Origin: Leptodactylus fallax
Taxonomy: Eukaryota; Chordata; Amphibia; Anura; Leptodactylidae
Assembly (NCBI GenBank): GCA_947044405.1
Contig: CAMRHE010000028.1
Coordinates: 4,819,501 to 4,883,500 of the forward strand
DNA length: 64,000 bases
Reading direction: 5' to 3'
The position numbers were made by a program, and so were the translations under genes. Of this stretch, positions 46,012-57,225 are shown piece by piece. Position 1 is the stretch's first letter. Each line of letters begins with the position of its first letter. The notes under the pieces were generated by a model that saw only the letters and a list, made by a program, of their open reading frames with translations, searched no databases and was not told the origin of the DNA.

Positions 46012-47728
46012 CAGCAAGCAGAGATCTTGACAATGACTATAGTATCAAGTTACAGAACTTTTTATGATGCGGTGCTGAAGAGCAGGGACACCACTGACAA
46101 TGTGACACTCCATTGTGATATATTCCAGAATATGCCCCGGCCTCCTCTATGGAATCTCATATTCTTAATACCCTGCGCCCTTGATGTGTATAATGGCCAG
46201 GTCTCCCATCTGTTCATTGCATTACAGTAACGCTATATATTCACATGGCAGGCGGGATTAGTTTTACATTCCTTGGTCCGTCGGTGCGGTGATGATTTGA
46301 TGCTTTTTATAGCATTGAGCGATTCCACTAATTACATTTCATGCGATTTATAGAGTTCTTGGACTTGCAGATTCTCCGTTTTCAGCCCAATGTCTGTGGT
46401 AAGTTCTGACTGTGCGAGGATATTTATCGCTCTCCTCCATCGCTAAGCCTTTCCATCTCATCCGCCTCGGGCACAGAGTAAACACCATAGATTTTTCATC
46501 GCTGGCCACTGTACCCAAATTCAATAATTGTTCAGTCTTAGTATATGCCTTAAAGGGAAGGATCTATTTCACTGGTAATTTTACTTCCGTTTACTATTAC
46601 GATAACATAAACTCTATATTTAACCTCAATATCCTTTTTCTGACTTCACTGCACCTTATTCCTCTATCTGTAGAGACTTTACTCATTTCTAAATGTGATG
46701 TTCTTCTTAGGTCCAAACAACTTCTGCACCAGTGCAAGTAAATGTGGTCGCAGCGTGATCAGGAGACTGCTGTATCTGCAAGTCTGAGTCATAAAAAGGT
46801 GGAACAGTGATATTCAAGTCAAGATAGATAGATATTGAATAGATTGGGGTGACGTTCCTTATTATAGCTACCCCCCCCACTTCTTAAAGGCCTAGTAAAC
46901 CTGCGGCTATCACTCTACTTCCTGTCATTGCACCTACAAGGATCGTGTGATCTGATGATCGATCCCGCTGCTACACTCCTGAAGTAGAAAAAGAAAGCCA
47001 TGATCTGATTGGTTGCTATGGGCAACGCCTCCACTTTTTTTGTCCGCACCATTTTCCTAATGAATCAAGCTTTGCAGGGAGTTCAGACGGTTCAATCCAA
47101 GTGACGCTCTCCAGGATCCAGTCTCCGACTTCCGTGCCCATCCCCCATCTTTTTGTAGTAAATCATTGGCAATAAATGAGCGCACCTCCTTGTCGTATTG
47201 AATCGTCGCCCTCTTTCCTCACGTGGGGTTTTCTAGGCAATTGTCTTAAATTGACAGTTTAGGAACTTGATGTAAAATCCAGGGACGGGGTAGTGGGTGT
47301 TAGCGTGGAGCCTTTGAAACCTAAGCATGTCTGGATGTGCAGGCCTGGTTGCCATGGCGCTGTGCTAGGCCTTTGAAGGAAATCACAGAGAGGAATTGTA
47401 GGCCTCATGAATGCGGGAGGCCGAGATCTCCACATCACACAACCTGTCCACATCCCTGACTGACAATTATTCGTTAAGGAGGAAGTTTTAATCAAGGAAA
47501 CTTGTAGATGGACAACGTAGGGTTAATGCAGAGGGGTTTCTGTACAAGACGAGGATGAGGGTTTCAAATCCCAATTTACTATGGAAAACATCCATGTCAA
47601 ATTGTAAGCGTGCTGTAGATGTCCAAACTGTGCTGGTTTTGTTGCAGAAATTTTGCAGATTTTTACCCTTTGCAGTTCACATCTGATCACGGCCTTATAC
47701 TTCTCTTGTGCACTGTGTGAATCTGGTT
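46012..47728. other. Intron, low-repeat stretch
   Basis: 46012-46760 shows no repeat termini or tandem structure, which is rare in this window. 46760-47728 likewise lacks clear elements. No splice-flanked coding exon is visible. Confidence 0.4.
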
Positions 47729-48215
47729 TTAAAGGAAAAGTGTCACCAGGAAATGACCTATTGTTTAAATCACATTTTTATATTAAACATATTTTTAAAG
47801 ACGTTTTGGTGATGTTTTTAATCTTCCATTTTATATCTCTATTTAAAAAAAAGAAATAACCTGTGACTTTCTGTCTCCTGGAGATGAACCATGGGCCATA
47901 GACACAATGGTCTGGAGTAGATCTTATTGACTTCTATTGGAGAGTTTTCTAGGCATTCTCTGTGACCTGTGGAGTAGATAAGATGTGACATCACCTAGTG
48001 TGACTTGATGGATTCTGTGTCTTCTCTACATATACATGATCACTGTGATCATCATTGTGCTGTAAGTGAGGTGCCTGCTGCAAAGAAATCATCTACAGAA
48101 ACCAGGAAGTCTCAGCATATTGTTTAGTTTTGTGGTCAGAACTGCAGGATTTTTAGGAATTTTTTTATAATATAGATAATATCGTGGATTTTGAAAAACC
48201 TCATGAAAAATTTGT
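47729..48215 (+). mobile_element. T2-type MITE family copy 2
   Basis: TTAA at 47729-47732 then AGGAAAAGTGTCACCAGG and CCTATTGTTTAAATCACA. Parallel to copy 1 throughout (CTCCTGGAGATGAACCATGG; TACATGATCACTGTGATC). Right end degenerate. Confidence 0.75.
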
Positions 48216-49052
48216 GCATGATCTGTGCAATGGGCTCTTTTTCTGTACCAACTAAGGTACAGCTGAACTGAACTCATTGCATAGGAGCCTGTTCACACAA
48301 CCAATTTCCTTGACCATGTGCTCTTTGTTATCTTTGAAAAAATAGAACATTATGTATTATTTTTTCCGGTGCCCATACTGAAATCTCAGCTAGGTCTTTG
48401 CTGCGTAAATTTTCACAAATCAATTACACCAGAAAACTGGCGTCAAAGATAATAGATCTGCCAGGATGGATGGTCCAACCTAGCCACGCCCCTGACACAC
48501 TCCCCATCCGGAAAGTGGCGAGGGCGGTTGAAAAACACCACTCATGGCAAATATTGTTGCAAGTGGCATTTAAAAAGTTGCAAACTGCTGTTTTGTGACT
48601 TTTTTATGCCACAGCAGTGAAGTCCAACAGAGCCTGTACGGTGGCTGTACGGGTCTACACAGGGCTCTGCTGTGTGCATGAGTACGAAGGGACTCACCAT
48701 GTTGTCTAAAAATGCACACACTCCCTGTTGACATCTGCTAAGACTGGTGCACAGTCCAAGCAGCCTTGGACTGACTCACAAGAGCATCAGTGGATCCTCC
48801 AGAGCCTCTAACACAATAATGGTCTAGCAGAAGACACCATTTCCTAGGAGTTATCAGGTGGGCATAAGAAATCACAGTCCAACACCATATCCAAGTGGTG
48901 CATCAGTCTGGGAAGGTAGTGCAGCACTACATATAAAATATTGTAGGGCAGTCTGCATCTGCTGTCATTTTTCAACACTTTCTGGGTAGGTGTCAGAAAT
49001 AAAAAATCACACTGGTAAAGTCTCAACTAAATATTTTGTCACAAAAAGGTGG
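48216..49052. other. Intron, no feature seen
   Basis: No repeat boundary or coding domain recognised. Confidence 0.4.
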
Positions 49053-49270
49053 TGCAGTAACTGAGTGGTGTAGGATCTAGATGGTGCAGGGTCTTAGTTT
49101 GTGCAGGAACTAAGTGGTGTAGGGTCTAAGTGGTGCAGGAACTAAGTGGTGCAGGGTCTAAGTGGTGCAGGGTCTAAGTGGTGCAGGAACTATGGTGCAG
49201 GGTCTAAGTGGTGCAGGGTCTAAGTTTATGCAAGAACTAAGTGGTGCAGGAACCAAGTGGTGCAGGGACT
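49053..49270 (+). repeat. 16-bp minisatellite
   Basis: Units of TAAGTGGTGCAGGGTC or with GGAAC in place of GGGTC, about 12 copies with some gaps. Ends at GGTGCAGGGACTTC. Confidence 0.92.
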
Positions 49271-52200
49271 TCATATACCGTATATTGTGTTGAAGCTGGT
49301 TAGCAAGTGTTCATTGGCTCACTCAAGGAGCTGTCCAAATTATTTAAATATTTTTATGGGTAGATTTTTCCACATTTTTACAAAAATATCTTAGTATTAT
49401 AATGTCTACGGTTACCCTTTACAGTTCGTTCCTCAGAGCTGTGTTACTATATATGAGGAGCGTATGGCAGGCGTATATCTCCAGTATTTATCTGGGCTGT
49501 TTGTATGACCGGGTCACAGGCAGCTTCCTGATGGAACAGGAAAAACTTTGTCCTTTCCGCTCGAGTGAGAATATTTTCCTCATCAACTTTTTCATGCTGC
49601 GGACTCGGGTGATACCTAAGGTGAAGCCAAACTGAGTGTGGTCACTGCTCCAAGTTGTAGCAGCAGGTGCGGGAAGTGACATAAAGAATCTTTCATTAAG
49701 CCGAAATAATAAACGATATCACTTTCTCCTTGATTTTACAATGATGCAGCCGCCATTTATAAACCGTGTGTGAATATTTTCACAGGAATCCCGGACTCCC
49801 CCGCTTCTTTCATCCGCTTTATTGCATTGTTGACAGATATTTCTCTTGTTCAAGGACGCTCGGAGTTCAGAGAAGTCTGTTCTTAGATACGTTTTTCCTG
49901 GTGAAAGTGAAGGTTTCCACAGTCACAGGTTGCGGAACTTTCATACTATTCTGAAAGGAGCGACAAGATGAACATTTATTGGGACGTGTCCCTTTTATCT
50001 ACTTTGAAGGGGTTAAACAGGATTGGAAAAAGAGCACCACGGGTTGTGTGTGGGTATTGTAGCTCCGGTTGTGGGTGAACCGGAAGTTCTGTTATTATAC
50101 TGTGGAGTCTATTCAGACCTCAGAGTATAATAAGTGGTGCCCGGCAGACCTGAAGAGACCCCAGAGTATAATAGTGTTTTGAGGGTGATGAACCCAAAAG
50201 TTTCAGGTTTTCGGTCAAGCCCCGAATCATTTGGAAAATTTGAGTCGTATCCCACGTGAAGGGAGCGTAAGGAGGAGGCTCCATTACCGACTTGTCTCAT
50301 ATATCCAACAGATCATCACTGTTTTACTTAGTATTAGCTAGTAATGGTGGCTTTTGTCTATTTGGTTAATTTTGCCAAAGTTGGTTTGACATTTTCAGAC
50401 AACTTTAGACTAGACCGATGATCTACTAGTTGACCCATGTTTGTTATGAGATATTCTCCTTCCCAGTACTAAGTTCAGAAGAGTGCACACAACATATGAT
50501 AGTGGGAATGTGAGACTTTTAGACCAACCCTTTGGCATAAGTCTAAATCTAAAACATGTCTCTAGTGTGAAGAAGTTAGACACAAAGAAGCCTTCCTCTG
50601 AAGATGCCTCCATGTAGCTTTGGGTGGTCTTCTAGGGAGAAGCTTGGAACTTCCCACTTGCATAATTATATCCAAATGTGATATCCACACAATGTAGGTC
50701 AGTGGAGTAAGCGAAAATCTGTCTGTTGCTTTTATCAGGCATATTTCACCTGCGGAAGTATCTGAATATGGAGAATATTGACCACCGTTAGTAAACTTAG
50801 TTTTACCTTACAACCACAGACGAAGCTCTTGTAACCCAGGTACATCCGTGCCCTTATATACTATACAGTAGATTAAACACGTATAATATATGTGTAGTAC
50901 TTCAGACCACAAACCTTAAGCCAGCGACACACAGTGTTAGACTGGCCCATCAGAACATCCTCTGGTGGGCCTGAACTCTAACACCAATAATGGTCCAGTA
51001 GAAAAAGCCCAAATGTGAGGGGTACTATGGTCTAGGTTCTAGGGGTTGTTGGAGGGTGGGCCCTCAGAATCATGGTGGGCCCAAGGAACCTTAGTCCACA
51101 CTTTAAATAGCTGTAGGCCAAGAACGCCTATTTAGATGACAGCTATTTGTCCCGACTTCACACTCGGCTTGACCAACCATGTATGTTTATTTTAATGTGA
51201 CGAGGACAACAAGCCCCTGCCAGACCTCTGAAGTAGTGGCTTATCTCTTCTTATAGCAAAGGACCTGGCATGTTAAAACCCAACATGCCCAGTCCCTTTC
51301 CCCTGCCATGATCGGTTGGTGGAGAGTCAGGAGGCATCCAAACACACAAGATTGTTGGCTGGTCCCACCAATATTGACAGGCTCAGTAGACTTGTATCTG
51401 ATGTGTATGGTTAACTTTATTGGTAGAGCCCTGGTGCTGAGTGTCTTGTAATGCTATGATCTTCAAAGTATATTTAATTGCTAAGAGCTACAAGTAGGAG
51501 TCTCAAAAACCATGTGTGAATCCCAAACCACTAACAAGAATGCTGGGTTAGGGACTCTAGCTACTGCCTGTCTCTGTTATGTTTTACACTACAGCTCGGC
51601 TTCTTCATACTGGCTGCTACATATAAACACAAGCCCATCAAAGAGCTGGTGCTTAGAGAGCTGCAGCAGGGACAGAATTTTTATAAACTATAATTGTCTA
51701 ACCCCAGTAAGAAATAGAAGATTATTAGGAGAGAGCCATGTGAATAGGTCTGACCTGCAATACCAAACACAGCCTATGGGGAAGAGCGGCACTGTTTTTG
51801 GAAAGCAGAATAACTTTATACAGCCCCTTTAAATGAAAACCAAATGTGAAAAAGTAGCAAATGTGACAGACGGAAATGATAACTAAATGTGCTGTTTATG
51901 CAAAATTAACCAGGGAACCATGCTGAATGGACATGTCCTGCCCAGACAGATGATTGAGAACTGGCAGAAATCCAGGCACAGTAGCTTGATATTAGCCTGA
52001 ACTCGGCACTAATCTCATCCTCCCCCTGGAGCTCGCAGTCACTCAATCGGCATTTCCCAGTGGTTGATTTGCAAATGAACGTGTCCAACTCAACACTTGC
52101 TCTGAAGAGCGTCAGGTCCATTCGTTCACATGTCACCAGTTCCATCTCGGCAGGAGCGTTACTGTCAGGGCTGTGACGGCCTTCGGAGATTTTGTTGCAT

Positions 52201-52503
52201 GCGATTTTCTTGCAACAACATTGGTCTAAAGAATAAGTGACTTCAAATCCTATTATAACATTGATGAAGAATAGACAGGGCAGGGATGGTGAAAACCCTG
52301 TAGGAGTCACAATCTAGGGGCCAATATGACTTTTTTAGGGACCAGGAATAGCATTTTTTTCTAGTCATTGATATAAAACATGTAGGCCCTTGGATGTCAG
52401 AGATTTGCCTGACCCCCCTGCTTGTTCCATTGTAACCTACGATAATCTGGTCCTGACACCACCCCAGACATTGACTGCCTGCCTCCTTGGATTTACGCAG
52501 TTA
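49271..52503. other. Intron, mixed unique and old repeat
   Basis: 50095-50235 (CCTCAGAGTATAATAAG, GACCCCAGAGTATAATAG, then CAGGTTTTCGG) is a second copy of the family at 15360-15480. 49380-50040 looks single copy. Frames of 60-134 residues (for example 51906-52310 minus) carry no domain I recognise. Confidence 0.4.
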
Positions 52504-52794
52504 GGGCAGGTTCACATCTGCGTTCAGGTTTCCGTTCGGGGAGTCCGTGTGACTATAATGGGGTCCGTGTGGTTTCCGCTCAGTTTCCGCATGAAGCAAG
52601 TGGAGAGAAAAGTGCTGCAAGCAGCACTTTCCTCTCTGCATGTTTCATGCGGAAACCATATGGACCCCATTATAGTCTATGGGGTCCGTGTGATTTCCCA
52701 GGTAAACTGCTTTCTATGCGTATAGGTTTCCGTTGGGGGGGGTCTCCAAGCGGACTCCCCGAACGGAAACCTGAACGCAGATGTGAACCGGCCC
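52504..52794. mobile_element. PIF/Harbinger-like MITE with TTA duplication
   Basis: TTA at 52501-52503 then GGGCAGGTTCACATCTGCG; right end CGCAGATGTGAACCGGCCC then TTA at 52795-52797. Mirrored arms include GGTTTCCGTTCGGGGAGTCC and ATAATGGGGTCC, and the centre pairs AAAGTGCTG / CAGCACTTT. 291 bp, near-perfect foldback, so recent. Confidence 0.88.
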
Positions 52795-52797
52795 TTA

Positions 52798-54879
52798 CAA
52801 AAATGCAAATCACACACAGCTTAAAGGAAATGTCCACTTTTGAAATTTTTTTTATTGTTACAGTGCATCTTAAAGAAAGCAGCATTGCAATCGGACTTAA
52901 TTGAAATATTCCATTTGGTGTCTACAGCTCCAGTGCGCACACATTTGTCTCCATAGCAACTGACTACAAAGAAACCTTATGTAGTCTGATCCTGCTAACA
53001 TACCCTGTTTCATCTCACCCCTACTTCTTTCTAACACACAGTAGTATTGCACTGATAGAAGGGAGTATAATCGCAGAATCAGACTACACAGGATTTGTTT
53101 GCAGTCTGTTGCCATATGGGCAAATAGGTTTACGTAGGAGCTGTAAATCCAAAACAGTGTTAGATTTTTAGTTAACCTCAGAGCACATAAAAATTGGTTT
53201 TGAAGGTGGACATTAAAATCTCAAAAAGTCAATGTAGTCCTCAAGAAGTACTCTAAGGGTAAGTTAAAACCCAGCTTTCCTCAAGTTCTGAAGGCTAATC
53301 TTCCTATCCATGCAGCCTATCCATATCCTTGCTATCCATATAGCAGTATAGATACATGAGATGTATCAAGTCACGACCAGGCAGATTTACTGTACATGTG
53401 AAAATTGGGTGACAACCCCAGTGGGCACTGTAATGGAAGCCATATTTGCTGCCAGCCGGTTTTCTCAAACACAACATTAACTAGAGTAGACTTTTTGCCG
53501 ACTTGATGGAAGAGGACGGCTCAAAGACTTGTTCATTGGTGATTTATTTATGTTTTATCCCATGAACTCCCCCTCTAAGATCCATATACCTGTAGTGAAG
53601 CCCGCCTTGCCCCATACTGTCAGGTTTAATCATGCAGAATGGTCTTCACAGAATGGAGGTGGCGGAGGCTTCTGACAAGGCTGGAGACTCAGGTAGATTT
53701 AAAAGCAAACCTAAATTCACATTTAGTGGGGCAGAAAGCAATTGCAAAAAGTGGCAGGATGTTGTCTGATGGGGCGTTATTTCTGCTCCACTACACGTGC
53801 GTATAGTTTAAAGAGATTTTATTTAACCCTTTGTTTCATCATTTTTGTCCATGACTCTGGCTTGTAAGAGTATGTTCACACGTGCACATTCATTTTGTTT
53901 TATTTCTCCTTTTTATCACTTCTAAAAAAGCCTCAGAGCAGATTCAAAGAAAATTATTATATTGTATATGCAGTTCTTATGCAAACATAGGCGTCTCCAT
54001 GGTTACAGACTACCAACAACACCGTGTGTAGTCTGATCCTGCAGGCATGTGGTACTGCACTTCTTCTTTTCTCTGATTTCTCTTCTTGCTAACCTACAGA
54101 TAGTAGGAGAAAGTGACACGTCTGCAATATCCGACAATACGGGGTTTGGTTGCAGTAAACATGAACAGGTATGTCTGTATAGTAGCCATATACACAAAAA
54201 AATAAGGATTTTAAATCAATGCTGACACTTGGACAGTGCCAGAATGTGAAAGTACACACCCCTTTGACAAGGAAAATGATAACACCTAGTTGTCAGCTCA
54301 TTTATGCATTTCCAGGAGGAATAACAGAGGAACTCAACAGAAAAAAGTTATAAAATAAGATGCTCCAGGTCTTCTTTCAATCAAATGTAAGAAGTTCTTA
54401 TAAGGATATCATTTGGAACATTGATTTTTGGCCTGCTTGCTCATCTACCCTCTCATGTATACATAGTCTAGCAGCCATTATTCCCCATCACTAGTTTCTA
54501 GACTTTGTTAGTGACTTCTCCTCTAGCAGTCATGGCCAGTAATGGCTCTTCCAGACAACCTCTCAGACATTAAGTCCTATGCCCGTCTCTGAGGAATTCA
54601 TCCTGTAGGTGAGCTTGCACTTACAGTTCAATGCACATTGATAAAAACGCCGGTTGACACACACAAAAATATTTAGGGCTCATAGTTTGTTGTATATTGC
54701 AGGGAGAGGAACAAGAATAATTGGATATGATTAAATCGGTGTAGTTGATGTAACTGGGAGTCGATAGGTGTGCATCACTAGTCAACCATGGAGTCAGGTA
54801 TTTGTGTACAGGTATGTGTGAAATAGAAGATACAAGTATAATTTCTGACTTTAGGTCAGAAGTTCCTGAGCAATAAAAC
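52798..54879. repeat. Intron with two copies of a dispersed repeat
   Basis: 52940-53120 (CTCCATAGCAACTGACTACA ... TGTAGTCTGATCCTGC) and 53990-54170 (CTCCATGGTTACAGACTACC ... TGTAGTCTGATCCTGC) are copies of the family also at 38330. Both have mirrored halves (for example AGACTACACAGGATTTG at 53082-53098), suggesting a foldback. Confidence 0.55.
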
Positions 54880-55166
54880 TAGCAATGTTGTGGAGTCATA
54901 GTCGTAGTCAGGGTTAGTTTTAGGTGGAGTCGGAAAAAAGTAACTTTTTAATTTTTAATTAGATTGTACAGTTATTAATATTAGGTGTATAGCTTGTTAC
55001 ATATTTACTTTCACAGGAATCATTCACTATCTTTTTTTCATGAATTAGAGAGAGCTTTGCAGCTCCATGGTTGTCTTCTATTTTATGCAGGAGTTGGAGT
55101 TGGGCTGTGGAAAAATAGAGAAGTCAGAGTTGGAGTCGGTGTATTGGTCTACCGACTCCACAGCCC
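54880..55166 (-). mobile_element. hAT-type element, second copy of the 41833 family
   Basis: TTGTGGAGTCATAGTCGTAG on the left; CCGACTCCACAGCCCTG on the right, ending at 55166. The interior ATATTTACTTTCACAGGAAT matches the 41833 copy. The duplication is not readable here. Confidence 0.75.
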
Positions 55167-55339
55167 TGAGTCAACTAGTCCTTATCCACACTCCTTTTTT
55201 TGGTTACTTTTTCCATTGTCAAATGAACCTAAAGTCTGGTCAGTTGTCATTGGAATACATTAGCACCCTGTGATGTTCATTGGCTTTTTTGCCGTGACCA
55301 ACGACCATACCATAAGAGTCCATCATTTCCCAAGTCTTG
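55167..55339. other. Intron, short unique gap
   Basis: No feature seen. Confidence 0.4.
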
Positions 55340-56300
55340 TGTAATATACTTAAATAACCTATGTAACTTTTTTTAATAGAAAACAGGCTGTAAAGTTCCC
55401 ACTAGCAATGCTATAAGGGGGCGTTCACACTAATGTTGTTAATGTCCGTTGCTGTCTTCCCTCATAGGATGACAGCAACGGACATTAAACTGTTGCAGAG
55501 AACAGTCACAGACTGATTCTGTGTCCATTCCCATTGACACTAATGTAAACAACATGATGGAAGCTATATTCCATCATGTTTGTTTTCCTTTGCAATGGAA
55601 GATAAAGTCCTACATGCAGGACTTTAGCTTTATCTTCCATTACAAAGGAAAACAAACATGACGGAAGAACAAACATGACGGAAGCTTCCCTCATGTTGTT
55701 TACATTAGTGTCAATGGGAACGGATACAGAATCAGTCTGTGACCGTTCTCTGCAACAGTTTAATGTCCGTTGCTGTCATCCTATGAGGGAAGACAGCAAT
55801 GAATTTTAACAGTAGTGTGAACGCCCCGTAAGCATTGTCAGGGAAAGTCTGTCCGATACATCTGTACTCAATGCAGTATGTAGAGCTGTTGCTTTTGCCA
55901 ACTGGCTGTATGTACAGTTTTATACAACCTAGAAAAATGGTTTTTGCAGCTCTAGCTATAATAAAAACGGAGATATCACTAGTTAAAAACATAAGACCCA
56001 AGACCTTCCTTTTCAAGAGCGCAGACAGTATACCTTGGGGGAACACCCACCCCCTCTTCATTGCATAGTTAAAAACATAGTCAGGAATGTGCATCATTTT
56101 TCTAGGTTGTATAAAACCAGAGATAGAGCCATTTGAAGTGACCATCCCCCTTTGGCAAATGCTACAGCTCTACATACAGGCCATACAAATGTGTATGGAA
56201 TTCCCTGGTCACAGCTCAATTAGGCGGTTGCTAGGGAGAACGTTAGAGCCTGTTTTCTATTAAAAAAAAGTTAGATAGGTTAATTAAATATATTACAAAA
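55340..56300. mobile_element. Large foldback MITE (host of a nested insertion)
   Basis: Left arm TTAAATAACCTATGTAAC with TTTAATAGAAAACAGGCTG is mirrored at 56240-56290 (GCCTGTTTTCTATTAAA, GATAGGTTAATTAAAT). Inner pairs GTATGTAGAGCTGTTGC / GCTACAGCTCTACATAC and TTTATACAACCTAGAAAAAT / its complement confirm one palindrome. The left arm is interrupted by the 412-bp element at 55417-55828. Confidence 0.82.
55417..55828. mobile_element. PIF/Harbinger-like MITE nested in the left arm
   Basis: TAA at 55414-55416 then GGGGGCGTTCACACTA; right end TAGTGTGAACGCCCCG then TAA at 55829-55831. The arms are about 190 bp and near-perfect (CAACGGACATTAAACTGTTG / its complement; CATTAGTGTCAATGGGAA). Removing it restores the symmetry of the outer foldback. 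Confidence 0.9.
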
Positions 56301-56815
56301 ATGTTCACCAGCAGCTAAATGCTCATTTATCCAACATATTTTATATGTGTATGGCCACCATTACTCTCTTGCTTCAGTTGGCTTTTCAATTTTGAAAGCG
56401 TCATGGGCTGGATGAGATTGACACGTGAGCCATCTTGACAGTGTTGAGGGGCCAAGAGTAGACAGAGGATGTGTCCACCATTAGTGTATTTTCCCAGGCT
56501 ATTTGGAAAAGTGGTTTGGTAGAACGGCATCATCGTCGGTGATAGAGAACCGTGGTCTAAAGCATTGTGGCCCTTCAGCCTTTTCTGGTTCAAGGACCAC
56601 AATGTCAGAATGTACCAGTGGCATTATGTGGATTTACTGACAGTTATATATGTTTTGCCCGCTTTCCGCGGACATGTATCTCTGTTTGTATTCTCTTACA
56701 CCCTGCGTCGTTGTTATCCTTTTGTATCACTTTAGCTTTCTGATATATTTGGCAACAAACAAATAATTTCAAAAAAAGAATATACGGTACCACTGCGCTA
56801 AAAATTTTCATCTTA
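56301..56815. other. Intron, no feature seen
   Basis: No tandem, foldback or coding signature. Confidence 0.4.
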
Positions 56816-57222
56816 GGGTGGGTTCACACTTGCGGTGGCACTCCGTCTGCCACGAATCCGACCTAAATGTCGGAAAACTGGATAGGGAAAGGTTTGCGAC
56901 GCTTTGCTTTAAAACCAATTCACTTCTATGGGTTTTTAAAGCAATGCGCAGGTGTGCGCTTACACCCTCTGCGCCGCGAAGCCAGTTTTTTTCGTTGGAC
57001 ACAAAGTCGGACATGCAGGACTTTGTGTCCGACGTAAAAAACCGGCTTCGCGGCGCAGAGGGTGCAATCGCACACTGGCGCATTGCTTTAAAAACCCATA
57101 GAAGTGAATGGGTATTTAAGCAAAGCGTCGCAAACCTTTCCTTATCCAGTCCTTATCCAGTTTTCCGACATTTAGGTCGGATTTGCGGCGGACAGAGTGC
57201 CGGCACAAGTGTGAACCCACTC
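56816..57222. mobile_element. PIF/Harbinger-like MITE, near-perfect palindrome
   Basis: TTA at 56813-56815 then GGGTGGGTTCACACTTG; right end CAAGTGTGAACCCACTC then TTA at 57223-57225. Arms of about 190 bp share CCGACCTAAATGTCGG, TGGATAGGGAAAGG and CGCGAAGCC blocks. CTTATCCAGTC is tandemly duplicated in the right arm. A half copy lies at 21172-21440. Overlapping frames on both strands are palindrome translations. Confidence 0.9.
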
Positions 57223-57225
57223 TTA

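Noticed and set aside
51906..52310. 134-residue minus-strand frame
   Set aside because: No homologous motif recognised and no flanking splice or promoter signal; kept out for lack of support.
55732..56145. 137-residue minus-strand frame
   Set aside because: Lies in two nested foldback elements; long palindromes commonly give open frames.
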